Positions 16,581 through 27,412 of a stretch of 64,000 nt of DNA are shown piece after piece. The notes beneath the pieces are model-generated. The model was not told where the DNA came from. It did not search any database and was given only the letters and a program-made list of their open reading frames with translations. The translations under genes and the position numbers were made by a program. The stretch's first letter is position 1. Every line of letters starts with the position of its first letter. This stretch comes from Actinomadura rubteroloni (GTDB lineage: Bacteria > Actinomycetota > Actinomycetes > Streptosporangiales > Streptosporangiaceae). The stretch covers positions 2,170,001-2,234,000 of the forward strand of contig NZ_MTBP01000001.1 of the NCBI RefSeq assembly GCF_002911665.1, written 5' to 3'.

Positions 16581-17999
16581 CTAGTACGTCCGGAGCGCGG
16601 GCTTGCCGGAGGTGTAGATCCAGTCTTTGAACAGGGCGTTCAGGTCCCGTCCCGACAGCCGCTCGGCGAACCGGACGAAGTCGGCCGAGGTCACGTTCCG
16701 TCCCCGGTTGGCGGCGGGCCACTCCTTGAGCAGCCGGAAGAACGCCTTGTCGCCGATCGTCCGGCGGAGCACGTGCAGCGTCATCGCGCCCCGCTCGTAG
16801 ACGGTCGCGCCGAACAGCCCGTCGCGTCCCGGATCGGCGGTCCTCGGCTTCCACAGGTCGCCGCTGGACGGCGTCCGGTAGGCCTTGTCGAAGTTCTCCT
16901 GGGCGGGCGTGTCCAGGTACTTCGCGGCGTACAGCCACTCGGCGTAGGTCGCGAAGCCTTCGTTCAGCCAGATGTCCTTCCACCGCGCGGGCGTGACGCT
17001 GTCGCCGAACCACTGGTGGGCCAGCTCGTGCGCGAGCAGCTCGCCGTCGGGGATCTCGCCGCCGCTCCCGAGGTCGTAGACGGGCCGTCCCTGCGACTCC
17101 AGCGCGTACCCGACGTGCGCGTTCACGACGATCCCGCCGGTCGAGGAGAACGGGTACCCGCCGAACCGCGTCTCCTCGAACGCGAGGACGCTCGCCGTCC
17201 GGGAGTTGAACGCGCGCGCGTTCTTTGCGGAGACCCGCGCGGCGTCCTGGACGGCGGTGAGGTTCGTCCGGCCGCCCGACCGGGTCGTCGTCACCGCGTA
17301 CTTCCCGACCGCGATCATCGACAGCTCGCTGGCCATCGGGCTGCGCATCGCCCAGCGCGTCGTCACGGCGCCGCCGCGCGCGGACGTCCCGGCCGGGTCG
17401 CCGTTCGCCAGCGTCGTGAGGCCCTTCGGCGCCGTCAGCGCGAACGAGTAGGTCGCTTTGTCGCGCGGCGTGTCGTTCACCGGGAACACCGTCGCGGCGC
17501 CGGTCGGCTGGTTGAGCATGACGCCGCCGTCCGGCGTGGCGATCCAGCCCGAGTCGCCGAGCGAGGGGTCGCTGACGCCGCGCGGGACGCCCGCGTACGC
17601 GACCCGCACCCGGAACCGCGCGCCCTTGCGCAGGCCCCGGCGCGGCGTGATCTGGAGTTCCTGCGCGCCGGTCCGGGCGAACGCGGCCGGACGTCCGTCC
17701 ACCGACAGCGCGGAGACCTTCAGCGGGCCGCGGAAGTCCAGGTCGAAGCGGGACAGGTTCTGGACGGCCGTCGCGTCGATCGTCGTGACGGCCCGGATCC
17801 CCTTCGTCGCGGGGACGTACGTGAGAGCGATGTCGTAGTGGGCGACGTCGTAGCCGCCGTTGCCCATGTCGGGAAAGTACGGGTCGCCCGCGCCCGGAGC
17901 GCCGGGCGTGAAGTGCGCCGCCGCGTCCGCCGGGAGGGCCGTGACCAGCACGGCCGCCGCGACGGAGAGCGCCGCGGCGGCCGGGGATCGGAGTCTCAT
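16581..17999 (-). CDS. Secreted M1-family zinc metallopeptidase (copy 1)
   Basis: A 472-residue protein with a signal peptide (MRLRSPAAAALSVAAAVLVTALPADAA) and the gluzincin active site: H324-E-L-A-H328, then E347 in WLNEGFATYAEW with the standard 18-residue spacing. The N-terminal beta domain begins with GDPYFPDMGNGGYDV, which is shared with the two neighbouring paralogues. It lacks the long C-terminal helical domain of full aminopeptidase N, as is usual for short actinobacterial M1 proteins. It acts outside the cell on peptides. The GAMEN-like exopeptidase motif is not obvious, so aminopeptidase activity is assumed from the family. Confidence 0.88.
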   Translation of the reverse strand: MRLRSPAAAALSVAAAVLVTALPADAAAHFTPGAPGAGDPYFPDMGNGGYDVAHYDIALTYVPATKGIRAVTTIDATAVQNLSRFDLDFRGPLKVSALSVDGRPAAFARTGAQELQITPRRGLRKGARFRVRVAYAGVPRGVSDPSLGDSGWIATPDGGVMLNQPTGAATVFPVNDTPRDKATYSFALTAPKGLTTLANGDPAGTSARGGAVTTRWAMRSPMASELSMIAVGKYAVTTTRSGGRTNLTAVQDAARVSAKNARAFNSRTASVLAFEETRFGGYPFSSTGGIVVNAHVGYALESQGRPVYDLGSGGEIPDGELLAHELAHQWFGDSVTPARWKDIWLNEGFATYAEWLYAAKYLDTPAQENFDKAYRTPSSGDLWKPRTADPGRDGLFGATVYERGAMTLHVLRRTIGDKAFFRLLKEWPAANRGRNVTSADFVRFAERLSGRDLNALFKDWIYTSGKPALRTY

Positions 18000-18057
18000 G
18001 GACTCAAGGCTTCCGGCCGGGGTCGCGCCGATCAAGCGCGCCCGGGTCTCGGATTCA

Positions 18058-19452
18058 TCAGGAAGCCTTGGGCGCGGGGGGCTTGGCGCCGGTGAACAGC
18101 CACGCGTCGAACAACCGGTCCAGGTCCTTGCCGGTCTCGCGCTCGGCGAACGCGACGAAGTCCGTGGAGCCCGCGTTGCGGCCCGCGAACCGGGCGGGCC
18201 AGCCGCGCAGGACGCGGAAGAACGCCTTGTCGCCGACGGTCCGGCGCAGCGCCTCCAGCGTCATCGCGCCCCGGTCGTAGATCGCGAAGCCGTCGAACAT
18301 GCCGCGCTCGCCGGGGTCGCCCGTCTTGATCGTCCAGGCCTTGTCGGACGCGGGCTTGGCGTACAGCTTCGCGAACCGCTGCGCCGTGGACTTGCCGCCG
18401 TGCGCGGCCGTCCAGAGCCACTCGGCGTAGGTCGCGAAGCCCTCGTTCAGCCAGATGTCCTTCCAGCGGGCCACGCTCACGCTGTCGCCGAACCACTGGT
18501 GCGCCAGCTCGTGGACGAGGATGATCCGGTCGGTCGTCCCCGGGTACACCGGGCGGTTCTGGGTCTCCAGCGCGTAGCTGACGTCCACGTCGTCGGCGAC
18601 GCCGCCGGTCGAGCGGAACGGGAAGCGGCCGAACGTCCTCGCCTCCCAGTCGGTGACGGCGGCGGTGTCGCGCTGGAACTTCGCGCCGTTCACGTCCGTC
18701 AGGACCGGGTCGACGGCGGTGATCGTCCGGACGCCGCCGGGGGAGCGGCCGTCGCGCACGCGGAACCGCCCGATCGCGACCATGGCCAGGTAGGGGGCCA
18801 TCGGGTGGGACGAGCGCCAGCGGTAGGTCGTCCGGCCGTGCCGCGCCGCGATCCCGGCGGGCTCGCCGTTGGCGAGGGCCCGCAGGCCCTTCGGGACGGT
18901 CACGGCGTAGGAGAACAGCGCCTTGTCGGACGGGTGGTCGCTCACCGGGAACCACGTCGAGGACCCGACCGGCTGCGACAGCGTGACGGCGCCGTCCTTG
19001 GTGCGGATCCAGCCCGTCTGCCCGAGTTCGGGGTCCTTGTTGGCGCCCGGACGCCCGCGGTACGTCACCGCGACGGTGAACGTGCGGCCCTGCGGCAGCC
19101 CGCGCGCGGGCGTGATGACGAGTTCGCCGCCGTCGCGCCGGTAGCGCGCCTTGGCGCCGTCGACCGTGACCGACCCGATCGTGTTGCCGGCGAAGTCCAG
19201 GTCGAAGCGCGACAGGTCCTGGGTGGCGGTGGCGGTGATCCGGGTCGTCGCGGCGATGCGCCGCGTCTTCGGCGTGTACGCGAGCGAGATCGCGTACGAC
19301 GCGACGTCGAACCCGCCGTTCCCCGCGTTCGGGAAGTAGGGGTCGCCCGCGCCGGGCGCGCCCGGGGTGAACGGACCGGACAGCGGCAGGACGGCCGCCG
19401 TCAGGACGGCGGCGAGCCCGTGGGACGCCACGGGAGGCAGGACCGGGAGCAC
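18058..19452 (-). CDS. Secreted M1-family zinc metallopeptidase (copy 2)
   Basis: A 464-residue paralogue of its neighbours. A short hydrophobic N-terminus (MLPVLPPVASHGLAAVLTAA) serves as the signal peptide. The zinc site is H314-E-L-A-H318 and E337 in NEGFATYAEW. The GTG at 19452 is the best start; GTG 19428 is possible. It lies 58 bp upstream of copy 1 and may be co-transcribed with it. The 145-bp gap to copy 3 holds GC-rich inverted repeats (GCGCTC with GAGCGC near 19476-19497, GCCC-TTT-GGGC near 19580), so copies 2 and 3 may be separately controlled. Confidence 0.87.
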   Translation of the reverse strand: MLPVLPPVASHGLAAVLTAAVLPLSGPFTPGAPGAGDPYFPNAGNGGFDVASYAISLAYTPKTRRIAATTRITATATQDLSRFDLDFAGNTIGSVTVDGAKARYRRDGGELVITPARGLPQGRTFTVAVTYRGRPGANKDPELGQTGWIRTKDGAVTLSQPVGSSTWFPVSDHPSDKALFSYAVTVPKGLRALANGEPAGIAARHGRTTYRWRSSHPMAPYLAMVAIGRFRVRDGRSPGGVRTITAVDPVLTDVNGAKFQRDTAAVTDWEARTFGRFPFRSTGGVADDVDVSYALETQNRPVYPGTTDRIILVHELAHQWFGDSVSVARWKDIWLNEGFATYAEWLWTAAHGGKSTAQRFAKLYAKPASDKAWTIKTGDPGERGMFDGFAIYDRGAMTLEALRRTVGDKAFFRVLRGWPARFAGRNAGSTDFVAFAERETGKDLDRLFDAWLFTGAKPPAPKAS

Positions 19453-19597
19453 GTGAGCGGGGCCTTTCCCTCGATCGCGCTCCCCGGCCGGAGAGCGCGC
19501 TCAACAGCGTGGCCACGCCCGCGCGGACCTGTCCCGGTCATCCGCACGCCTTTGACCTTCTCTTGCCCCCCGTTGACCGCCCTTTGGGCACCGACGG

Positions 19598-21160
19598 TCA
19601 GAGCTTGGGGCGGCCGCGGTCGTAGAGCCAGGACTTGAAGAAGGAGTCCAGGTTCTTGCCCGAGACCTTCCCGGCCGTCGTGATGAACTCCGGCGTCGTG
19701 CCAGTGCCGTGCCGGTGCTCCTTGGCCCAGGTCTGGAGGATCTTGAAGAAGGTGCCGTCGCCGACCTTGAGGCGCAGCGCGTGCAGCGCCATGCCGCCCC
19801 GGTCGTACACCGACCGGCCGAACAGGTTGCGGCGGCCGGGGTTGCCCGGCGGGACCTCCCACAGCTCCCCGGCGTTCGGGTCCTTGTAGACGTTGTCGAA
19901 CTGCTGCTGGACGCTCGGCCCGCCCGACTTCTCGTTCCACATCCACTCGGCGTAGGTGGCGAAGCCCTCGTTCAGCCAGATGTCCTGCCAGCGCCGCAGC
20001 CCGACGCTGTCGCCGAACCACTGGTGGGCCAGCTCGTGCGCGACGACCGACTGCTGCAGCCCGAACGACCCGTACACCGGACGGGTCTGGGTCTCCAGCG
20101 CGAAGTCCACCGACGCGTTGTCGATGAGCCCGCCGCTGGAGGTGAACGGGAACGCGCCGAACCGCCGCGTCCACTCGTCGGTGACGGCGATGTTCAGCGC
20201 GTGGAAGGCGTCGAGGTCGGCGCCCGGCACGGTCGGGTCCACGGCGGTGATCACCGGGACGCCGGCGGGCGTGCGGCCCGTCCGGACCTGGAAGCGGCCG
20301 ACGTCCACGGTCGCCAGGTAGGTCTGCATGGGGTCGGTGACCTTCCACGTCACCGTGGACGGCCCGCGCCGGAACCCGGCGGGCACGATGGCCGGGCCGC
20401 CGCCCGGGTCGGTGGACGGCGCGGTGCTCGGCGTCGGGACCTGGGGCGTTCCACCGCCGCTGCTCGGGATCGGGGACGTCGGCTCGCCGTTGGCGATGGC
20501 CGTCAGCCCCTCGGGCACGGTGATGGCGAACTCGAACGTCGCCTTGTCCGACGGGTGGTCGTTGGACGGGAACCAGGTGTGCGCGCCGCTCGGCTGGCAG
20601 GCGACGAACACGCCGTCGGACGTCCGGATCCAGCCGTAGCGGCCGAGGACCGGGTCGGTCACCGGACGGGGCGTGCCCGAGTACTTCACGCTGGTCACGA
20701 ACGTCGCGCCCTTGGCCAGCGGACGGGCGGGGCTGATGACCAGCTCGGTGCCGTCCCGGACGAACCGGGCGGGCGCCCCGTCCACGGTGACGGTCGCGAC
20801 GTCGAGCCCGGTGAGGTCGAGGTCGAACCGGTTCATCTGCTCGGTGGCCTTCGCGGTGATCTCCGCGGTGCCGTCCAGCTCCTTCGGGCCGCCGGGCGTG
20901 ATCGCCAGCGTCAGCTTGTAGTGCTGGACGTCGTAGCCGCCGTTCCCGTCGCCCGGCGTGTACGGGTCCCCGGCCGACGCCTGCCCGCCGGGGCCGGACG
21001 CCACGTCCGGCGGCGGCTCCGACACCGGGTCGGCCGCGCCCGCCCGGCAGCCGGCCAGTGCCGCGACGCAGCCGAGCGCGACGGCCGCGGCGGCGCCGCG
21101 CAGGGCCGGGCGACGGGAACGGGGGCGGACCGGCGGCGGTGCGGAGGCTGGCGAGGACAC
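19598..21160 (-). CDS. Lipoprotein M1-family zinc metallopeptidase (copy 3)
   Basis: The longest of three tandem M1 peptidases (520 residues). It starts with a basic region and a lipoprotein signal ending in the lipobox LAGC, so it should be anchored in the outer leaflet of the membrane while copies 1 and 2 are released. Active site H375-E-L-A-H379 and E398. It has an extra Pro/Ser/Gly-rich insertion of about 35 residues near residue 235 (TSPIPSSGGGTPQVPTP) that the other copies lack. The GTG start at 21160 has no strong ribosome-binding site. Confidence 0.87.
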   Translation of the reverse strand: MSSPASAPPPVRPRSRRPALRGAAAAVALGCVAALAGCRAGAADPVSEPPPDVASGPGGQASAGDPYTPGDGNGGYDVQHYKLTLAITPGGPKELDGTAEITAKATEQMNRFDLDLTGLDVATVTVDGAPARFVRDGTELVISPARPLAKGATFVTSVKYSGTPRPVTDPVLGRYGWIRTSDGVFVACQPSGAHTWFPSNDHPSDKATFEFAITVPEGLTAIANGEPTSPIPSSGGGTPQVPTPSTAPSTDPGGGPAIVPAGFRRGPSTVTWKVTDPMQTYLATVDVGRFQVRTGRTPAGVPVITAVDPTVPGADLDAFHALNIAVTDEWTRRFGAFPFTSSGGLIDNASVDFALETQTRPVYGSFGLQQSVVAHELAHQWFGDSVGLRRWQDIWLNEGFATYAEWMWNEKSGGPSVQQQFDNVYKDPNAGELWEVPPGNPGRRNLFGRSVYDRGGMALHALRLKVGDGTFFKILQTWAKEHRHGTGTTPEFITTAGKVSGKNLDSFFKSWLYDRGRPKL

Positions 21161-21216
21161 GGGCCAAGCCTGCCGGTTCGTGACAGGCGCGGCAACTCGG
21201 ATCTACCGGACGGCGG

Positions 21217-21693
21217 TCAGTACCGTCCGCTGTGGCCGCCGTGCGTCCCCGCGATGAGGACGAGGATCCAGTAGATGATCCAGCCGACGAGCGCGAGGTA
21301 GCCGAGGATGAGCCCGGCGAGCGCCATGCCGCGCCCGCGCCGTCCGGTCGCCTGGATCCTGCGGATCGACAGGTGCCCGAGGACGACGGCGACGAGCGAG
21401 AGGATCCCGCAGGTGAACAGCCCGACGATCCCGGCGACGAGGCTCCAGATCGCCAGCGGCTCGGTGCCGCCGTCCCCGCCGGGCGGCTGCTGGCCGTAGT
21501 AGGGGTTGCCGTACGGCGGCTGCTGCTCGCCGTACGGGCTGCCGCCCGGGTAGGGCTGCTGGCCGCCGTAAGGGTTCTGCTGCTGCTGTTCCCCGTACTG
21601 CTGCGGGTAGTTGGGGTCGCGGGAGTACGACGGCGGCCGGGGCTGCTCCGGCTGGTCCCCGGGCTGTCCGGAATCATGCGGCGGTTGCGTCAT
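21217..21693 (-). CDS. DUF4190-type membrane protein with Pro/Gln/Tyr-rich N-terminus
   Basis: A 158-residue protein. Residues 1-75 are a low-complexity tail of repeated PYG/QQPPYG units. Two membrane segments follow (LAIWSLVAGIVGLFTCGILSLVAVVLGHLSI and GMALAGLILGYLALVGWIIYWILVLIAG), giving the DUF4190 pattern with the GLILGYLAL motif. The tails of such actinobacterial proteins are cytoplasmic and may scaffold; the function is unknown. It lies upstream of the M1 peptidase cluster on the same strand but is separated by its own gap. Confidence 0.78.
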   Translation of the reverse strand: MTQPPHDSGQPGDQPEQPRPPSYSRDPNYPQQYGEQQQQNPYGGQQPYPGGSPYGEQQPPYGNPYYGQQPPGGDGGTEPLAIWSLVAGIVGLFTCGILSLVAVVLGHLSIRRIQATGRRGRGMALAGLILGYLALVGWIIYWILVLIAGTHGGHSGRY

Positions 21694-21787
21694 ATCGGTA
21701 GAAGTCCCCCGTCGCACCGGCCGGACGGCACCGGTTGACCAGGACTTGGGCCGCCGCCGGGGCAAAGGTTGCCCCCCGGCTGGGCCG

Positions 21788-24029
<2,242 letters not shown>

Positions 24030-24238
24030 GGGTACTCCTCATCACATGGTGCGATCGTCGCACGCCCCGGACGGACGGGGGCTCACAGGGCCGGCAAGTG
24101 CGGCCGGATGAAATCTCAAGCCTATCCGGTGCGTGCGGGTAAAGGTTCCCTTAACGGGTGGTTCGCAATCCGTCCACGGGGTTCGGCTTCACCTGGCGTT
24201 TCGCCGGTGGGACGCCGAGCGTGGGAACGGTCCCGGGA

Positions 24239-24646
24239 TCAGACGGACCGGCAGTCCCTGATCCGTGCTCCGGTGGCCTTGCGCGGCGTAATCAGCGTCT
24301 GCTCCGCGGCGAGGCGCTCACGTCCCGCCGGGACGATCACCTCGCGTTCGGCCAGCACCTCGAAGTTGACGTCGAACGCGTCCACGACACACCGCACCCG
24401 CTCGTCCTTCGGCTTGACCACCGTGTACGAGACGTCAACGGCGGACGCGCTCCGGATGTTCCAGGCCGTGGCCTCGGCCGAGATGCCCGGCGTCTGCCCG
24501 ACGTTCGCGTAGATCACCGCCCAGCCGGCCGCGAAGACGGCCGTCAGCCCGCCGATCACGATCCAGCCCAGCGGGCCGAGACCGCGCTTGGGCCGGTCCG
24601 GGGCCGAGGGGTCGGTCGCCGGTCCGGACGGTGCGCTGAGGGTCAT
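24239..24646 (-). CDS. DUF4307 membrane protein
   Basis: A 135-residue protein with a short Pro/Ser-rich N-terminus, one membrane segment (GWIVIGGLTAVFAAGWAVIYA) and an external domain with two cysteines (RCVVDAFDV and IRDCRSV) that could form a disulfide. It matches the DUF4307 family found between greA and mca in mycothiol-making actinobacteria. The function is unknown; the context suggests a role around mycothiol or the envelope. It is divergent from mca. Confidence 0.82.
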   Translation of the reverse strand: MTLSAPSGPATDPSAPDRPKRGLGPLGWIVIGGLTAVFAAGWAVIYANVGQTPGISAEATAWNIRSASAVDVSYTVVKPKDERVRCVVDAFDVNFEVLAEREVIVPAGRERLAAEQTLITPRKATGARIRDCRSV

Positions 24647-24781
24647 CGCGTCGGAATCTCTCTGCGGGGTTCGGGCGTTGTCATGGACAATTCTCGTCTG
24701 CCGCGCCGGATGCTCCGAACCGGGGTGCCCCTCCGGCGCGTCCTGACGTTTCCACGATCGCGTTGACGAGGGAGTCCCACG

Positions 24782-25708
24782 GTGACCGAGGCCCTGGACC
24801 GCGCCGCCCCCGACCCGAGCCCGGGGGCGGGGAACCGGCTGCGCCTGATGGCGGTGCACGCCCATCCCGACGACGAGTCCAGCAAGGGTGCGGCGACGAT
24901 GGCCCGCTACGCCGCCGAGGGCGTGGACGTCCTCGTCGTCACCTGCACGGGCGGCGAGCGCGGCAGCATCCTGAACCCGGCGATGGACCGGCCGGAGATC
25001 GAGGCCGACATCGGCCGCGTCCGCACCGAGGAGATGGCGCGCGCCCGGGAGATCCTGGGCGTGGAGCAGCGCTGGCTCGGCTTCGTGGACTCCGGCTTCC
25101 CCGAGGGCGACCCGCCGCCCCCGCTGCCGGACGGCTGTTTCGCGCTGGAGCCGCTGGAGACGGCCGCCGAGCCGCTGGTGCGGGCCGTGCGCGAGTTCCG
25201 CCCGCACGTCGTGCTGACCTATGACGAGAAGGGCGGCTACCCGCACCCCGACCACGTGAAGTGCCATGAGGTGTCGGTGGAGGCGTTCGACGCCGCGGGT
25301 GACCCCGAGCGCTATCCCGGGACGGGAGAGCCCTGGCAGCCGCTCAAGCTCTATTACCACATGAGCTTCACCAAGGAGCGGATGTTCGCGCTGCACGACG
25401 CCATGCTCGGCGCGGGCCTGGAGTCGCCCTACGCCGAGTGGCTGGGCCGCTTCTCCGAGGACGACGCCCCGCCGCCGTGGCAGGTCACGACCCGCGTCCC
25501 GTGCGGCGACTACTTCGAGACCCGCGACCGGGCGCTGCTGGCCCACGCGACCCAGATCGACCCGAACGGGTTCTGGTTCCAGGTCCCGCTGGACCTCCAG
25601 CGCGAGCACTGGCCGACCGAGGACTACCATCTGGCCAGGTCCCTGGTCGATACCGAGGTGCCGGAGGACGACCTGTTCGCCGGTGTCCGGGAGAAGGTGT
25701 TTTCGTAG
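24782..25708 (+). CDS. mca: Mycothiol S-conjugate amidase
   Basis: A 308-residue zinc hydrolase of the LmbE/PIG-L family. The zinc motif is H28-P-D-D-E near the N-terminus, with HPDH in [18 protein letters not shown] as the third ligand region. Mca cleaves mycothiol conjugates of toxins to a mercapturate and GlcN-inositol, so the cell can export the poison. The sequence is closer to Mca than to MshB ([27 protein letters not shown], no deacetylase loop), and the second family member in the window (55965-56900) fits MshB. The stop overlaps the next gene by one base. Confidence 0.9.
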   Translation: MTEALDRAAPDPSPGAGNRLRLMAVHAHPDDESSKGAATMARYAAEGVDVLVVTCTGGERGSILNPAMDRPEIEADIGRVRTEEMARAREILGVEQRWLGFVDSGFPEGDPPPPLPDGCFALEPLETAAEPLVRAVREFRPHVVLTYDEKGGYPHPDHVKCHEVSVEAFDAAGDPERYPGTGEPWQPLKLYYHMSFTKERMFALHDAMLGAGLESPYAEWLGRFSEDDAPPPWQVTTRVPCGDYFETRDRALLAHATQIDPNGFWFQVPLDLQREHWPTEDYHLARSLVDTEVPEDDLFAGVREKVFS

Positions 25709-25917
25709 TGCGAACCCTCGCCGTCCACGTCCACGCGATCCCGCTGAACGACGACACGGTCTCCCCGGGCCTGCTCGGCTTCGGGGTGTTCCTGCTGCTC
25801 GGCGTCGCGCTGGTCTTCCTCGTCCGCTCGATGAACAAGCGGCTCAAGCGCATCGACGCCGCGCGCAACAAGGCGCTGTGGGAGGCGGACGAGGCGCCCG
25901 TCGACGGCCCCCGCTGA
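25708..25917 (+). CDS. Small single-pass membrane protein coupled to mca
   Basis: A 69-residue protein whose GTG start shares its first base with the last base of the mca stop codon. It has one membrane helix (GLLGFGVFLLLGVALVFLV) followed by a basic RSMNKRLKRIDAARNKALWEAD amphipathic stretch. Small proteins of this type follow mca in many actinobacteria, but their role is unknown. The overlap implies translational coupling with Mca. Confidence 0.75.
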   Translation: MRTLAVHVHAIPLNDDTVSPGLLGFGVFLLLGVALVFLVRSMNKRLKRIDAARNKALWEADEAPVDGPR

Positions 25918-25924
25918 CGCGGAA

Positions 25925-25964
25925 CGGGTCCCCGTCCCCCGGCGCGGTGGGGGACGGAGACCCG
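25925..25964. terminator. Strong 16-bp-stem bidirectional terminator
   Basis: The left arm 25925-25940 pairs with the right arm 25949-25964 with one mismatch and an 8-nt loop. It lies between the convergent mca operon and the lipoprotein gene. There is no T-run, but the stem is the most stable in the window. Confidence 0.7.
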
Positions 25965-25970
25965 CTGGTC

Positions 25971-26312
25971 CTACTTGGGCGTCTGTCCGGTCATCTCCGA
26001 CAGGCAGGCGCGCGTCGCCTCCTGCACCTTGCCCGCGTTCTGCTTGGCCGAGGCCGACGCGCTCGGCCCGGGGCTCGGCAGGACGACCCCGTGCTGCTTC
26101 ATGCACGTGGTGAACTTGTCGGCGGCCTTCTTGATGTCCGCGCTGGTCGAGGGCGTCGGGAACGGCGGGGTCGCCGGGGTGCCGGCGGCCGTGGTGGGCG
26201 CGGTCCCGCCCGGGGTGGCCGCCTTCTCCCCTCCGTCGGAGCCGCCGCAGCCGGCGAGACCGAGGACGAGCGCCGGAACGAGGGCGGCGACGGCGAGCTG
26301 ACTGCGCTTCAT
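25971..26312 (-). CDS. Small secreted lipoprotein of unknown function
   Basis: A 113-residue protein with a lipoprotein signal peptide (MKRSQLAVAALVPALVLGLAGC). A Thr/Pro/Ala linker leads to a short domain with two cysteines (KFTTCMKQHGV and TRACLSEM) that probably form a disulfide. The TCM-x-HGV pattern occurs in many actinobacterial lipoproteins, often encoded near peptidoglycan-binding or ABC export genes. No function can be assigned. Confidence 0.75.
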   Translation of the reverse strand: MKRSQLAVAALVPALVLGLAGCGGSDGGEKAATPGGTAPTTAAGTPATPPFPTPSTSADIKKAADKFTTCMKQHGVVLPSPGPSASASAKQNAGKVQEATRACLSEMTGQTPK

Positions 26313-26528
26313 GGGTGCCTCTCTGCGGTGGGAGCGCCATGATGCGCGGCCGGGCCTCCCCTCCGATACCGGCCGTTCCGAACAAACGCGGGCGGCGTTT
26401 TAGCACCTGGGCACACATTTTCGTGCCATCCGGACGGAACAGGACGCTCCGGACAAGCCATGCCCCCGTCTCGCGGACACCAGGCAACACTCGCCTCGTG
26501 CGGGGTTTCAGCCGGGTCGCGCCCCTGG

Positions 26529-26559
26529 TAGACAGGAGGTCCGGCGGCACCGCCGGTCC
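26529..26559 (+). promoter_or_regulatory. -10 box and palindromic operator of the GntR-type gene
   Basis: TAGACA (26529-26534) is a good -10 box. It is followed directly by a 22-bp palindrome (26538-26559) with arms GGTCCGGCGG and CCGCCGGTCC, one asymmetric position per arm and a 2-bp centre. The site covers the expected transcription start of the regulator gene (ATG 26581), so it would suit autorepression. Confidence 0.5.
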
Positions 26560-26580
26560 GGCAGCGACCGAGGAAGCCTG

Positions 26581-27345
26581 ATGGAACGGACGACCGACGG
26601 CCGTGGATCATCGCCCCTCCCGGCGCCGTCCGGCGTCACGGCCGCCGCCGTGTTCCGGCCGGTCCGCTCGGGCAACGCGTTCGAGGAGACGGTCGAGCGC
26701 CTGCTGCAGGCGATCAAGCTCGGCGTCCTGGACCACGGCGACCGGCTGCCGCCCGAACGCGAGCTGGCCCCGCTGCTCGGGATCGGGCGGGTCACGCTGC
26801 GCGAGGCCATCCACGTCCTCCAGCAGGAGGGGTACGTCGAGTCGCGACGCGGCCGGTCGGGCGGCACGTTCGTCGTCTACCGGCGGCCCAAGCCCCGCGA
26901 GGACGACCTGCGCCGCGCCGTGGCGCGCATGGGCGACCGCCTGTCGGACACGCTGACATTCCGGATGGCCGTGGAGACCGGCGCGGTGGAGGCGCTGGCC
27001 AACACCTCGCTCAGCTCCGACCAGCGGACGCTGCTGCGCACCCGGCTCGCGGAGGTCAACGCGGCCCGCCCCGGCGAGTACCGCCGCCTCGACACGGTGT
27101 TCCACCTGACGATCGCGGAGCTGACGGGCTCGCGGCTGCTGGCCAACGCGTGCGCCGACGCCCGGATGCGCGTGACGGACCTGCTCAACGCGATCCCCGT
27201 CCTCGGCCCGAACATCGAGCACGCGGCGGTCCAGCACGCCGCGATCGTGGACGCCGTCCTGCTCGGCGATCCGGTGGCCGCCCGGACGGCCGTCGCCGAG
27301 CACCTGGAGGCCACCGCGTCGCTGTTGCGGGGCTTCCTCGGCTAG
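26581..27345 (+). CDS. GntR/FadR-type transcriptional regulator
   Basis: A 254-residue protein. The N-terminal winged helix (residues 38-105) has the GntR signature LPPERELAPLLGIGRVTLREAIHVLQQEG. An all-helical FCD ligand domain follows, with the metal-ligand pattern D-H-H (DTVFHLTIAE and later EHAAVQHAAIVDA). FadR-type regulators bind carboxylic acids. The target is not obvious from neighbours; rseP follows by 67 bp in the same direction but is a housekeeping gene. Autoregulation through the palindrome in its promoter is likely. Confidence 0.85.
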   Translation: MERTTDGRGSSPLPAPSGVTAAAVFRPVRSGNAFEETVERLLQAIKLGVLDHGDRLPPERELAPLLGIGRVTLREAIHVLQQEGYVESRRGRSGGTFVVYRRPKPREDDLRRAVARMGDRLSDTLTFRMAVETGAVEALANTSLSSDQRTLLRTRLAEVNAARPGEYRRLDTVFHLTIAELTGSRLLANACADARMRVTDLLNAIPVLGPNIEHAAVQHAAIVDAVLLGDPVAARTAVAEHLEATASLLRGFLG

Positions 27346-27412
27346 ACGCGGAAGGGGCCGCGCCCATGACGTACGCTGAGGACGTTCCTGAAGATCGCGG
27401 AGGGCGAAGCGC

